A stretch of 64,000 nucleotides of DNA from Variovorax sp. S12S4 (GTDB taxonomy: Bacteria > Pseudomonadota > Gammaproteobacteria > Burkholderiales > Burkholderiaceae_C). The notes beneath the pieces are model-generated. The model saw only the letters and a list, made by a program, of their open reading frames with translations. It had not been told where the DNA came from and did not search any database. Where the stretch lies: NCBI RefSeq assembly GCF_023195515.1, contig NZ_JALPKR020000002.1:3449001-3513000 (forward strand), given 5' to 3'. The position numbers were made by a program, and so were the translations under genes. Positions 26,623 through 36,488 of this stretch are shown in pieces. Every line of letters begins with the position of its first letter. The first letter of the stretch is position 1.

Positions 26623-26838
26623 ATGAAAAACCTTCTCCAGGCCATCGGCCAATCCACCGACAGCTTCCTGCGCGACGAAGACGGCGCCCAAGTCGTCGAG
26701 TACGCATTGATCATCGCGGTCGTTTCGATTGCGCTGGTCGTTGCACTGAAGGCGCTTACCGCCAGCAACGGCAGCTTCTCGACCTTCATCGGTCGCGTGA
26801 CAACCTGCCTGACTTCGACAACTGGCGGTTGCGTGTAA
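26623..26838 (+). CDS. flp: Flp family type IVb pilin 1
   Basis: This 71-residue prepilin has a leader ending RDEDG, cleaved before AQVVEYALIIAV, with Glu at +5 and Tyr at +6 as required. The single hydrophobic helix is followed by a short tail with two Cys residues (TCLTSTTGGCV) that may form a disulfide. It is preceded by AAAGGAAAG and a 139-base gap after the lipoprotein, enough room for a separate pilin promoter. It has a longer leader than pilins 2 and 3. Confidence 0.93.
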   Translation: MKNLLQAIGQSTDSFLRDEDGAQVVEYALIIAVVSIALVVALKALTASNGSFSTFIGRVTTCLTSTTGGCV

Positions 26839-26852
26839 GTCGCTGGGCGGGC

Positions 26853-26881
26853 GAGCCGGTAAACCCCGTGCTCGCCGGCTC
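26853..26881 (+). promoter_or_regulatory. Hairpin between pilin genes 1 and 2
   Basis: GAGCCGG (26853-26859) pairs with CCGGCTC (26875-26881), 15 bases after the pilin 1 stop. It has no U tract, so it may stabilise pilin 1 mRNA or attenuate read-through. A similar but weaker arrangement follows pilin 2. Confidence 0.4.
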
Positions 26882-26924
26882 ACTGACCAGATCTGCATTC
26901 ATCTCAATGAAAAGGAGTAGTCCC

Positions 26925-27110
26925 ATGTTCAAGTCATTCCTGCAGGACGAGAGCGGTGCTCAAGTCGTGGAGTACGCGCTGATCATCGCGGTCGTCTCGA
27001 TCGCACTGGTGGTTGCATTGAAGGCGCTCACCGACAGCAACGGCAGCTTCTCGACCTTCATCGGCCGTGTTGTCACTTGCCTGACTTCGACGACTGGCGG
27101 GTGCGTGTAA
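26925..27110 (+). CDS. flp: Flp family type IVb pilin 2
   Basis: This 61-residue prepilin is nearly identical to pilin 1 from the cleavage site on (AQVVEYALIIAVVSIALVVALKALT), including the two-Cys tail TCLTSTTGGCV, but has a shorter leader, MFKSFLQDESG. AAAGGAG stands nine bases before the ATG. Its close match to pilin 1 at both DNA and protein level marks a recent duplicate. Confidence 0.93.
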   Translation: MFKSFLQDESGAQVVEYALIIAVVSIALVVALKALTDSNGSFSTFIGRVVTCLTSTTGGCV

Positions 27111-27204
27111 GTCGCTGGGCGGGCGAACCGTGGCATGTCTCACGCTCGCCGGCTCACTTCTTGTCAGGTCCGCCTTCTTCTCAAGACACAAAAGGAGTAG
27201 TCCC

Positions 27205-27381
27205 ATGTTCAAGTCCTTTCTGAAGGAAGAAAGCGGCGCCCAGGTGGTGGAGTACGCACTGCTCATCGCGGTGATCTCGATCCTGCTGATCATCGCCCTG
27301 CAGCCACTGGCAACGGGCACCAGCCTCAGCGATTTCGTCGATCGCGTCTTCACCTGCCTCGGCGGCGTGGAGTGCGAATAA
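27205..27381 (+). CDS. flp: Flp family type IVb pilin 3
   Basis: This 58-residue prepilin has the leader MFKSFLKEESG and processed start AQVVEYALLIAVISILLIIALQ. Leader and ribosome binding site are nearly the same as those of pilin 2, but the tail (SDFVDRVFTCLGGVECE) is different: it keeps two Cys and gains acidic residues. It may be a functionally distinct or minor pilin rather than a simple copy. Confidence 0.92.
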   Translation: MFKSFLKEESGAQVVEYALLIAVISILLIIALQPLATGTSLSDFVDRVFTCLGGVECE

Positions 27382-27429
27382 AGCGCAGAGTTTTTTCTTG
27401 AACCGCCACCATTGCACAGGAAGCCGATC

Positions 27430-28653
27430 ATGCAAGTCCGCCACCCCGGCCGCCGCCAGCGCGGCGCAATGATCATCACCACTGCACTGGTCCTGCTGTT
27501 CCTCCTCGGATTCATGGGCATTGCGCTGGACTTCGGTCACCTGTTCGTCGTGCGGACAGAGCTTCAGACCGCCGTCGACAGTTGCGCGCTGGCCGCCGCG
27601 CGCGAGCTCGACAAGCAGGGCAACGCGATCACGCGGGCCCAAAGCGCGGGCCAGACCGCCGGTAACGCGAACCGGGTCAACATGCAGTCGGCCACCTGGA
27701 GCGGGGAGGGCCAGCTCGTCCTCGCCGACATCACGTTCCGCGATGCCTCGTATGCGCCCACGGTCGACCCCGCAGTGGCCACCTATGCGCAGTGCGTACA
27801 CACCCAGCCCAATATCGTCATCTGGCTCATGAAGGCCATGGGGGCCTTCTCCGGCAATGCCGCTGCCTATCCTGCGACAGGCAGCGTCTTCGCCAGCGCA
27901 GTGGCCACACGGGCCAGTGCGCAGACCACCTGCCCGATCCCCGTCGCCCTCAAGCCCAAGGCCGGAGGCGTTGCGCCGAACTACGGGCTCAGCGTGGGCG
28001 ACTGGGTGAAGCTGATCCAGGCGCAGAACGCATCCGCCGGCGGAGAGATCGGTTGGGCCAATCTCGACGGCAGCAACAGCGCCTCGGAAACCGAAGCCGA
28101 ACTGAACAACCACTGCGGAACGAAAGTGGGCGACACACTCGGCACGCCCGGTGTGCAGACCTCGGTGGTCGATGTCTGGAACCAGCGCTTCGGCATCTAC
28201 AAGAACAGCGGCGATCCAAGCGTGCAGCGGCCCGACTACACGGGCTACGCCTATACCGCCGCCACCTGGCCCGCGCAGTCCAACGCCTTTGGCGACTTCC
28301 TGGCCAAGCGCGCGGCCTTCTCTTCCTGTGCCGCTACCGGCAAGGTGAAGGACTGCGAAGACCTCACCGGGCTTTCGCTCAACAGCTTCCAGAAGCTGGC
28401 CGCCTCGGGCAACGTCACCGGAGGCCACAAGCAATATGGGCTGGACCGGCGTGTGGTCACCGTGCCGGTGATCGACGGCGGCGGACGTGTCATCGACTAC
28501 GCCTGCATGCTGATGCTGCAGCCGCTGACCATTCCGATGAGCGACACATGGCTCGAGTTCCGCGGCAATGCGGGTGCGGCCGGCAGCCCCTGCACCACCA
28601 GCGGACTCGCCGGTGGCACGGCCGGGCCCCTGGTGCCCGTTCTGGTGAGGTGA
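27430..28653 (+). CDS. tadG: Flp pilus assembly protein TadG-like
   Basis: This 407-residue protein has the TadG-like N-terminal region: RRQRGAMIITTALVLLFLLGFMGIALDFGHL, then VVRTELQTAVDSCALAAARELD. The single N-terminal helix anchors a large periplasmic domain with several Cys residues. It lacks an obvious von Willebrand A metal motif, so it is a short TadG type. ATG 27430 with AGGA upstream was chosen over an in-frame TTG at 27412. The gene begins the minor-pilin part of the operon. Confidence 0.85.
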   Translation: MQVRHPGRRQRGAMIITTALVLLFLLGFMGIALDFGHLFVVRTELQTAVDSCALAAARELDKQGNAITRAQSAGQTAGNANRVNMQSATWSGEGQLVLADITFRDASYAPTVDPAVATYAQCVHTQPNIVIWLMKAMGAFSGNAAAYPATGSVFASAVATRASAQTTCPIPVALKPKAGGVAPNYGLSVGDWVKLIQAQNASAGGEIGWANLDGSNSASETEAELNNHCGTKVGDTLGTPGVQTSVVDVWNQRFGIYKNSGDPSVQRPDYTGYAYTAATWPAQSNAFGDFLAKRAAFSSCAATGKVKDCEDLTGLSLNSFQKLAASGNVTGGHKQYGLDRRVVTVPVIDGGGRVIDYACMLMLQPLTIPMSDTWLEFRGNAGAAGSPCTTSGLAGGTAGPLVPVLVR

Positions 28654-28658
28654 AGCGA

Positions 28659-29120
28659 ATGAAAAGGCCTACGAACCACAGGCAGCGCGGCGCGGCGCTG
28701 GTCGAGCTGGCGCTCATCACGCCGCTCCTGCTGCTGCTCACCTTCATTACGACGGAGTTCGGACGGGCGATGTACGAATACAACCTGGTGGTCAAGTCGA
28801 CGCGCGATGCGGTTCGCTACCTGTCGGTCCAGACGCCAGGCACGCACATCACGGAGGCGCGCAACCTGATGGTGTTTGGCAACACCGCCGGCACCGGCAC
28901 GCCGCTCGCGCGCGGCCTGAGCCTTTCGAATGTGCCCGCGGACAGCTGCTGCACCTGGCAGCCGGCGGGCGCCAACCCGCTCATCACCACGGTGACCGTG
29001 CGCATCAGCAGCTACACCTTCCATTCGCTCTTTCCGTCGGTGATGGGCGTGGTGTTTGCCGATGCGAACGGCAACATCGTCTTCAGCGACATCACCGCCA
29101 CCATGAGGGCTCCATCATGA
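28659..29120 (+). CDS. tadE: TadE-like pseudopilin
   Basis: This 153-residue protein opens RQRGAALVELALITPLLLLLTFITTEFGRAMYEYN, the TadE-type signature (cleavable Gly-Ala, then Leu-Val-Glu), followed by a periplasmic domain with a Cys pair (SCCTW). The family is processed by the same peptidase and supports pilus assembly. GTGAGG before the ATG acts as ribosome site; a GTG at 28650 is an alternative start. It overlaps the next gene by four bases. Confidence 0.85.
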   Translation: MKRPTNHRQRGAALVELALITPLLLLLTFITTEFGRAMYEYNLVVKSTRDAVRYLSVQTPGTHITEARNLMVFGNTAGTGTPLARGLSLSNVPADSCCTWQPAGANPLITTVTVRISSYTFHSLFPSVMGVVFADANGNIVFSDITATMRAPS

Positions 29121-29545
29121 GACACCGCACGTCAGGGGCGACCACCGTGGAGTTTGCGCTGGGCCTGCTCATCTTTCTCATGCTGCTGCTGGGCATCGTG
29201 GACTTTTCGCGCATGCTGTTCACATGGAGCATGGCCAGCGAGGCCACGCGTGCCGGCGCGCGCTACGCGGTGGTGTGCGACGACACCGCCCAGCAGGCGC
29301 TGGTGCTGGCCCGCATGCAGGCCTTGCTGCCGCAGATCACCGCCGTGAGCGTGGCCTGGACGCCGGCGAGTTGCACGGCCGCCACGTGCCAGGGCGTCAC
29401 GGTGGGCATCACCGGGCTCAACTACCAATGGATCTCGCCCATCGTCGGGGTGGCTGCGCCGCTGATTCCCATGCCGAGCTTTTCCACCTTCCTTCCGCGC
29501 GAAGTGATGCGCAAGGACCCCCACAGCCCGACCATCTGCTCGTAG
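29117..29545 (+). CDS. tadF: TadE/TadF-like pseudopilin
   Basis: This 142-residue protein with N-terminus RHRTSGATTVEFALGLLIFLMLLLGIVDFSRMLF is a second TadE-family pseudopilin. The C-terminal domain contains three Cys residues (VCDD, SCTAATC) and ends near the stop with KDPHSPTICS. Its overlap with the gene before and location ahead of TadZ fit the TadE-TadF pair of Flp systems. Confidence 0.83.
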   Translation: MRHRTSGATTVEFALGLLIFLMLLLGIVDFSRMLFTWSMASEATRAGARYAVVCDDTAQQALVLARMQALLPQITAVSVAWTPASCTAATCQGVTVGITGLNYQWISPIVGVAAPLIPMPSFSTFLPREVMRKDPHSPTICS

Positions 29546-29565
29546 AGACGAAACGGAACCCCGCC

Positions 29566-30717
29566 ATGAAGATCTCCATCATCTCCCCCAATCCCGCCCA
29601 TCTGCAGGACATGCGCAAGGTGCTCGAGGCGCGCTCCCATGTGGTCTCGCCGTTCGAAGGCGGCAAGAGCCGCATGCAATGGGTGGTTGAGCGATCGGCG
29701 CCCGAGCTCCTGCTGGTGGACGGCATGTGCTGCGACCCTCATGAGCTGGCGATGGTGGAGCAGCTCACCATGCGCCATCCCGCGATTGCGGTGGTGCTGC
29801 TGTGCGCCATGCAGACGCCGGAGTTCCTGATTCTTGCCATGCGTTCGGGCGTGCGCGAAGTGCTGCCTTCGCCGCCCGAGCCCGCGGCGCTGGAGGCGGC
29901 CGTGGAGCGCATTGCGCTCAAGATGGCCGGCACGCAGGCGCGCGAGCCGGGGCAGGTGGTGGCGTTCATGCCGTGCAAGGGCGGCAGCGGCGCCACCTTT
30001 CTTGCGACCAACATCGGGCATCAGCTCTCCATGCGCCGCTCGGTGCTGCTGATCGACCTGAACCTTCAGTTCGGCGATGCGCTGTCCTACGTGTGCGACC
30101 TGCGGCCCACTTCCACGGTGGCCGACGTGGCGCGCGACATCGGCCGGCTCGATGCCTCCTTGCTTGCCGCAAGCGCGGTGAAGGTGGCGCCGGGCTTCAG
30201 CATTCTTGCCGCGCCTGAAGACCTTTCCCGCGCCCTCGAGGTCAAGGCCGAGCACATCGATGCCATCCTGCAGGTGGCCGTGGCGCAGTACGACTTCGTG
30301 CTGTTCGACCTCGGCCTGCGCGTCGATCCGCTCACCATTCGCGTGATGGACCGTGCGGACCGCATCTTTCCGGTGCTCCAGCCCAGCCTGCCGCACATCC
30401 GCAACGTGACGCGTCTCATGCAGATGTTCAAGTCGCTCGGCTACCCGGCCGGCAAGGTCGAGCTGCTGGTCAACCGCAGCGCGGGCGGCACGGAGATCGG
30501 CTTGTCCGATATGCGCCGTTCACTCGGCGGGGCCACGCTGGTCAGCGTGCCCGACGGCGGCAAGGACGTGGACGCCTCGATCAACCGCGGCGTGCCGCTG
30601 GCCGAGATGTCGCGCGGCAGTGCGCTCTGCAAGCGGCTGGTTGAAATTGCCCACACGCTCAGTCCGCGCCAGAAAGAAGCGCCGGGCTTCATCGGCCGGC
30701 TCTTCCGCCGCGCCTGA
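29566..30717 (+). CDS. cpaE: Pilus assembly protein TadZ/CpaE (ParA-like ATPase)
   Basis: This 383-residue protein has a receiver-like N-terminal domain (~1-115) and a MinD/ParA-type ATPase domain. The deviant P-loop is CKGGSGATF at ~137-145, and DLNLQFGDALSYV follows. The second P-loop residue typical of active ParA proteins (KGGxGKT) is replaced: Gly-Ala-Thr stands where Gly-Lys-Thr is usual, as seen in some TadZ proteins. It localises the pilus machine at the cell pole. It is followed by tadA after 54 bases. Confidence 0.9.
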   Translation: MKISIISPNPAHLQDMRKVLEARSHVVSPFEGGKSRMQWVVERSAPELLLVDGMCCDPHELAMVEQLTMRHPAIAVVLLCAMQTPEFLILAMRSGVREVLPSPPEPAALEAAVERIALKMAGTQAREPGQVVAFMPCKGGSGATFLATNIGHQLSMRRSVLLIDLNLQFGDALSYVCDLRPTSTVADVARDIGRLDASLLAASAVKVAPGFSILAAPEDLSRALEVKAEHIDAILQVAVAQYDFVLFDLGLRVDPLTIRVMDRADRIFPVLQPSLPHIRNVTRLMQMFKSLGYPAGKVELLVNRSAGGTEIGLSDMRRSLGGATLVSVPDGGKDVDASINRGVPLAEMSRGSALCKRLVEIAHTLSPRQKEAPGFIGRLFRRA

Positions 30718-30771
30718 CGCACGCATTGCGCGCGGGCGAATCCTCTTCCTCCAACAGCAAGGCAGGTCCAC

Positions 30772-32145
<1,374 letters not shown>

Positions 32146-32155
32146 GGAGCCTCTC

Positions 32156-33148
32156 ATGTTCCAGAACCTGGTTGGCGACACGCTCATTACCCTGTCGGTG
32201 CTGGTCTTCGTGACGGTGCTGCTGGTGATCGAAGGCCTCTACATGCTCTGGCGCGCATACCGCGGCCCCGATGCGCAGAAGATCGGCAAGCGGCTGCAGG
32301 CGCTGTCGGCCGCCAGCGACCGCGTTGCGCAAACCCGGCTCGTGAAGGACCGGGTGCTCAGCGACGCACCGTGGATGCAACGCGTTCTGCTGAAGCTTCC
32401 GCGGGCCCACCGCCTGGACCGCTTCATTCTCCAGGCCGGGCTGGAGTGGACGGTATCCCACGTGCTGTTGGCCTGCGCGCTGTCGGGCATGGTCGTTTTC
32501 GCGGCGATGGTGTCGCTCGCAAACCAGCCCGCCTGGATCGCCTTGCTCGTGGGCGCAGCCGGCGCGGCGGTGCCGCTGCTCTACCTGAATCACCGGCGCA
32601 GCCGCCGCCTGGCGCATCTTGAGCGGCAATTGCCGGACGCACTCGACCTGGTGACGCGCGCACTGCGCGCGGGCCATTCGTTCGCGAGCAGCGTGCAGAT
32701 GATCGGTGAGGAAATGTCCGAGCCCATCGCCGGCGAGTTCCGCATGGTGGCCGACGAGGTCGGCTTCGGCGTTTCGCTGCAGCAGGCGCTCACGAACATG
32801 AGCGAGCGCGTTCCGCTTACCGACCTTCGCTACTTCGTGGTGTCGGTGCTGATCCAGCGCGACTCCGGCGGCAACCTGACCGAGGTGCTCGGCAACCTGA
32901 GCAAGCTCATCCGCGACCGCCTCAAGCTGCTGGCGCGGGTGCGGGTGCTGTCGTCGGAAGGGCGCCTGTCGGCCTGGATCCTCGGGCTTATGCCCTTCGC
33001 CCTTGCAGTGCTCATGAACACCTTCAATCCGGAGTTCATGTCGCCGCTGTGGACCGATCCGATCGGCATCACGGCAGTCAAGTACATGCTGGGCTTGATG
33101 GTGATCGGCGTGCTGATCCTGCGCAAGATTGTGAAGATTCGTGTCTGA
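32156..33148 (+). CDS. tadB: Flp pilus inner-membrane platform protein TadB
   Basis: This 330-residue T2SSF-domain membrane protein has the conserved cytoplasmic segment LERQLPDALDLVTRALRAGHSF and the TadB motif IQRDSGGNLTEVLGNLS, flanked by hydrophobic helices at the N-terminus, the middle and the C-terminus. It forms, with TadC, the inner-membrane platform moved by the TadA ATPase. ATG 32156 was chosen by ribosome site and first helix. Confidence 0.93.
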   Translation: MFQNLVGDTLITLSVLVFVTVLLVIEGLYMLWRAYRGPDAQKIGKRLQALSAASDRVAQTRLVKDRVLSDAPWMQRVLLKLPRAHRLDRFILQAGLEWTVSHVLLACALSGMVVFAAMVSLANQPAWIALLVGAAGAAVPLLYLNHRRSRRLAHLERQLPDALDLVTRALRAGHSFASSVQMIGEEMSEPIAGEFRMVADEVGFGVSLQQALTNMSERVPLTDLRYFVVSVLIQRDSGGNLTEVLGNLSKLIRDRLKLLARVRVLSSEGRLSAWILGLMPFALAVLMNTFNPEFMSPLWTDPIGITAVKYMLGLMVIGVLILRKIVKIRV

Positions 33149-33160
33149 AGGAGAAATGCC

Positions 33161-34069
33161 ATGCTGCTTCCCATCCTCGTTTTCGTGACCGTGTCTCTTG
33201 CCATCGGCGGATTCGCGGTCTGGATGCTACCCACGCGCACCGAGCAGCGCCTGAGGGCGGTGGCGCCTTCTTCGGGCAAGTCGGCCTGGACCGAAACCGC
33301 CGTCAAGATCGTCGGCCCTTTCGCCCAGCTGTCTTCGCCCACGGGCGATGGCGAGACGTCTCCGCTGCGGCTGAAGTTCCTGAACGCGGGCATCCGCCAC
33401 CCGGACGCGAGCCTTTTCTACTTCGGCTTGAAGACGCTGCTGCCGCTGGGCTTTGCGGGGCTCGCCTTTGTGGCGGTACGCGCGGCAGGCGCGGACGACG
33501 GAGTCACGACCTTGCTGTGGCTGGCGGTGGTGGCGTTGTTCGGCTGCTATCTGCCCAACATCGTGCTGCGCATGATGATCAAGGAGCGACAACGCGACAT
33601 CTTCGAGAATTTCCCCGATGCCGCCGACCTGATGCTGGTGTGCGTCGAGGCAGGCCTGGGGCTGGACGCCGCGCTGGTCAAGGTCACGGAGGAAATTCGC
33701 GTCAAGAGCGAGGCCCTGGCGCAGGAGCTGCACTGGACCAACCTCGAGATGCGCGCAGGCGGCACGCGCGAGAAGTCGCTGCACAACCTTGCGCTTCGTA
33801 CCGGCGTGGAAGAAATCGGAACCTTCGCGACCATGCTGACCCAGGCCGACCGCTTCGGCACCAGCGTGGGCGAGTCGCTGCGCGTGTTCTCGGACGACCT
33901 GCGCCACAAGCGCCAGGTTCGCGCGGAAGAGCTTGCCGCGAAGGTCCCGACCAAGATGCTGCTGCCACTGGTGCTGTGCATCTTTCCGTGCATCTCGATG
34001 GTCATCCTGACGCCCGCGGCCATCCGGGTGATTCGCATCATCTCGCCGATGCTCAGTGGCGGGCTTTGA
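33161..34069 (+). CDS. tadC: Flp pilus inner-membrane platform protein TadC
   Basis: This 302-residue T2SSF-domain membrane protein has DIFENFPDAADLMLVCVEAGLGLDAALVKVTEEI and LTQADRFGTSVGESLRVFSDDLRHKRQ, both typical of TadC. It partners with TadB. It is the last gene of the tad block; its stop is 15 bases from the stop of the convergent response regulator. No TadD-like TPR gene follows it. Confidence 0.93.
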   Translation: MLLPILVFVTVSLAIGGFAVWMLPTRTEQRLRAVAPSSGKSAWTETAVKIVGPFAQLSSPTGDGETSPLRLKFLNAGIRHPDASLFYFGLKTLLPLGFAGLAFVAVRAAGADDGVTTLLWLAVVALFGCYLPNIVLRMMIKERQRDIFENFPDAADLMLVCVEAGLGLDAALVKVTEEIRVKSEALAQELHWTNLEMRAGGTREKSLHNLALRTGVEEIGTFATMLTQADRFGTSVGESLRVFSDDLRHKRQVRAEELAAKVPTKMLLPLVLCIFPCISMVILTPAAIRVIRIISPMLSGGL

Positions 34070-34084
34070 AGCCTCGGCGCCCGC

Positions 34085-34777
34085 TCAGTGAGGCGCGGCG
34101 TCGAGCTGGTGCTTGATGGCGTAGATGTACAGCTCGAGCCGGTTCGCCACGCCCAGCTTCTGGTAGATCGACGTGAGATGGTTGCGGAACGTGTGCTCGG
34201 TCACGAAGAGCCGCGAAGCCAGCGTCTTGTTGGGCGCGCCGCTGCCCTGGACGACCGCCTGGATGACCTGCCGCTCCTTCTGCGTGAGGCTGGCCAGCCT
34301 GGCTGCTTCGGGGTTGACCTTCGCGGGCTTCCTGGGCGCGGTCAGTTCCGAGAAAACACGGCTCATGGCCTGCGGGTCGACGCACAGCTCGCCCTTGTGC
34401 ACGCGCTCGATTGCGTCGAGCACCTGCTCCGCAGAAGCGTCCTTGTGCAGCACGCCCCTTGCGCCGCGCAGCACTGCGAGATCCAACGTCTGCTGGCTGC
34501 GCTCCCCGGTGAGGATGAGCGCACGCGACACCTCGTTCGACAGCAACATCGGAAGAATGTCCAGGGCAGACCGGCCACCCAGGTCCAGGTCGAGCACGAT
34601 CACGTCGGGCGCGAATTGCCCGGTTCGCTCCAGCGCGTCTTCGCAGCAGTTGGCCGTGGCAACGACCTTCATGCGCGGCTGCTCGCCGTCGATCAGTCTC
34701 GACAGGCCCCACAGCATGGTCTGGTGGTCGTCCACGAGCATGACGCCGATGGGCTGGGTGGTGGTAGCGGGTTGCAT
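34085..34777 (-). CDS. LuxR/NarL-family response regulator
   Basis: This 230-residue protein has a receiver domain (Asp16, Asp17, phosphoacceptor Asp63 in VLDLDLGG, Thr/Lys switch region) and a C-terminal LuxR-type helix-turn-helix (LTQKERQVIQAVV, then FVTEHTFRNHLTSIYQKLG). The start is ATG 34777 with GAGG upstream. It is co-oriented with the histidine kinase upstream (22-base gap), and the pair is convergent with the tad operon, which suggests that the pair controls the pilus. Targets are not visible in the sequence. Confidence 0.9.
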   Translation of the reverse strand: MQPATTTQPIGVMLVDDHQTMLWGLSRLIDGEQPRMKVVATANCCEDALERTGQFAPDVIVLDLDLGGRSALDILPMLLSNEVSRALILTGERSQQTLDLAVLRGARGVLHKDASAEQVLDAIERVHKGELCVDPQAMSRVFSELTAPRKPAKVNPEAARLASLTQKERQVIQAVVQGSGAPNKTLASRLFVTEHTFRNHLTSIYQKLGVANRLELYIYAIKHQLDAAPH

Positions 34778-34799
34778 GGTTGCACCTCTTCCTTCTTCA

Positions 34800-36488
34800 T
34801 CAGATGGGTATTTCGACCAGAACGGCCGTGGCGCCGCCCGCGCCCTGGGTGACTTGCGCGCGGCCGCCAAGGGCCGCCGCGCGTTCGCTGATGGAGCGGG
34901 GGCGGAAGTTCGCGAACTCCGTGCCGCAGCTCTCGTTTTCGATCCGGATGTGCAGCTTGCCGTTCGTGCAGCCGATACGGATGCAGCCGCGATGTGCGTG
35001 CGTGTGCTTGCAGATGTTGTTCAGCCCCTCGCGCACCAGCTGAAGCACTTCGGCCGTCATACGGTCGTCCAGGTGGACGTCGCTTTCGAGCAGGATCGCA
35101 ATGTCGATCCCATAGAGCGTCTTGATGCGCGCCGCCTGCTTGTGCAGGTGCGGAAGAATGAACTCGCAACGCGCGTCGCCGCCGTGCTTGACGGCGCCGG
35201 CATAGCGCCGCAGGTCGGTCACCACGCTCTCGGCCATGCTTGCCAGCTTTTCAAGGTCGTCGATCAGCGGGTTGTCGGCAGCCGCCTTCTTGCGCAGGGC
35301 GCTCAGCCCCAGCTTGAGGCCGATATAGGGCTGGATTGCCGTGTCGTGCAGGTCCAGCGAGATCTTCAGGCGCTCCTTCGAAGCTGCTTCCGAAGCCATC
35401 CGGTCCAGCACCTCGATGGTTTCGATCACCGGGAAGACGTGTCCCATGATGTGCGCCAGGAACAGCGCGTCGGACTTGCGGAATTGCCCGTCGCGAGACG
35501 ACACGAAGACCCGGCCCTCGCCCAGCCGCATCGGCAGCGGTGCGCTCATGAAGGAGCGGGCCTCCAGCATTGCGGCAACGGCCGAACTGCGGCGTGCTCC
35601 GTGTTCGTCCAGCGCAAACCAGCGGTGGTTGCGCGGCTCGCAGGCATGGCCCTCGGCCCGCAGCCAGTTCAGCGGCCAGGGCCGGCGGTTGTTCAGCACG
35701 ATGCGTTCTCCGGACAGCGCCATGAGCGGCGAGTCGGAAATGCGGTTGATCGTCTCGACGCTGACGGCGTCCGCCGCATCGCCTTCCTTGAGAGTGCGCA
35801 TGACCCAGCTGCCGGTTTCCGAATCCCGCATCAGCAGGATGCAGTGGCTCGCCTTGAAGAAGTCGAGCGTTCTTTCCATGGTGCTGGCAATCGTGCGGTT
35901 CACGCCGAACCGGGGGTTCGACAGCCGGCTTACCTGACCCAGCAGCGAGAGGCGCCGCCGCAACTCGACCTTCGATCCACCCCAGTGGCCGATCATGTGC
36001 CCCAGCGCCAGCAGGAACGTGGTGCGCATGAGTAACTGCGGCGTGTAGGTGTCGGTACCGGTGGCCAGGCTGCAGGCGGCGAACGACGCCACGGAGGCCA
36101 TCGTCACCCTGGCGCCTTCTTCATAGCCCCAGCGGAACGACGAAGTGAGGATGACGAAGAAGTAGAAGAGAAAGTAAAGGCTCGGAAGACCGCCCGTTAC
36201 GAATATGAGCACCGTGAACCACAGCACATCGAACCAGTGGATCGCCTTGCCCCGGAAATAGCGCTGTCCTGTGCGTGTGCAGATGTAAACACTGACGCTG
36301 TAGAGCAGGTAGCTGGCGAATGCCAGCCACATGGGGCTGCTGATGTGCCTTTGTGCCTCGCCTGCGTCAACCGCGACCGCCAGCACGGCGGAGATCGACA
36401 GCACCAACCGCATCCTTGCAACCATGACCGCGTCGGCGGTAAGGTTGAAGTCGGTCCCGCAGTCCGGGTCGAAGGAGGTGGCTGGCAC
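34800..36488 (-). CDS. Membrane sensor histidine kinase (HisKA_3/NarX-type) of the tad-linked two-component system
   Basis: This 562-residue protein starts at GTG 36488; an ATG at codon 22 is an alternative. It has five or six N-terminal membrane helices (~25-165), a GAF-like middle (~200-365), then the HisKA_3 dimerisation segment SLDLHDTAIQPYIGL with phosphoacceptor His381. A C-terminal ATPase domain follows (VREGLNNICKHTHAH N-box-like, GGRAQVTQGAGGATAVLVEIP). The membrane part is an MASE-like integral sensor without a large periplasmic loop. The stop is 22 bases before the regulator start. Confidence 0.88.
   Translation of the reverse strand: MPATSFDPDCGTDFNLTADAVMVARMRLVLSISAVLAVAVDAGEAQRHISSPMWLAFASYLLYSVSVYICTRTGQRYFRGKAIHWFDVLWFTVLIFVTGGLPSLYFLFYFFVILTSSFRWGYEEGARVTMASVASFAACSLATGTDTYTPQLLMRTTFLLALGHMIGHWGGSKVELRRRLSLLGQVSRLSNPRFGVNRTIASTMERTLDFFKASHCILLMRDSETGSWVMRTLKEGDAADAVSVETINRISDSPLMALSGERIVLNNRRPWPLNWLRAEGHACEPRNHRWFALDEHGARRSSAVAAMLEARSFMSAPLPMRLGEGRVFVSSRDGQFRKSDALFLAHIMGHVFPVIETIEVLDRMASEAASKERLKISLDLHDTAIQPYIGLKLGLSALRKKAAADNPLIDDLEKLASMAESVVTDLRRYAGAVKHGGDARCEFILPHLHKQAARIKTLYGIDIAILLESDVHLDDRMTAEVLQLVREGLNNICKHTHAHRGCIRIGCTNGKLHIRIENESCGTEFANFRPRSISERAAALGGRAQVTQGAGGATAVLVEIPI

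Larger units (their letters stand above)
26680..27132 (+). repeat. Tandem duplication of pilin coding and spacer sequence
   Basis: The 3' two-thirds of pilin gene 1 plus its spacer (about 26680-26860) is repeated in pilin gene 2 (about 26952-27132) at an offset of 272 bases, including the noncoding stretch GTCGCTGGGCGGGCGA after both stops. The ribosome-binding leader AAAGGAGTAGTCCC with the first codons of pilin 2 (26911-26935) is in turn repeated before pilin 3 (27191-27215). This indicates stepwise tandem duplication. Confidence 0.85.

Noticed and set aside
26680..27220. A repeat array of CRISPR type in the pilin region.
   Set aside because: The repeats are coding duplicates of pilin genes with spacer DNA, not short regular repeats with unique spacers.
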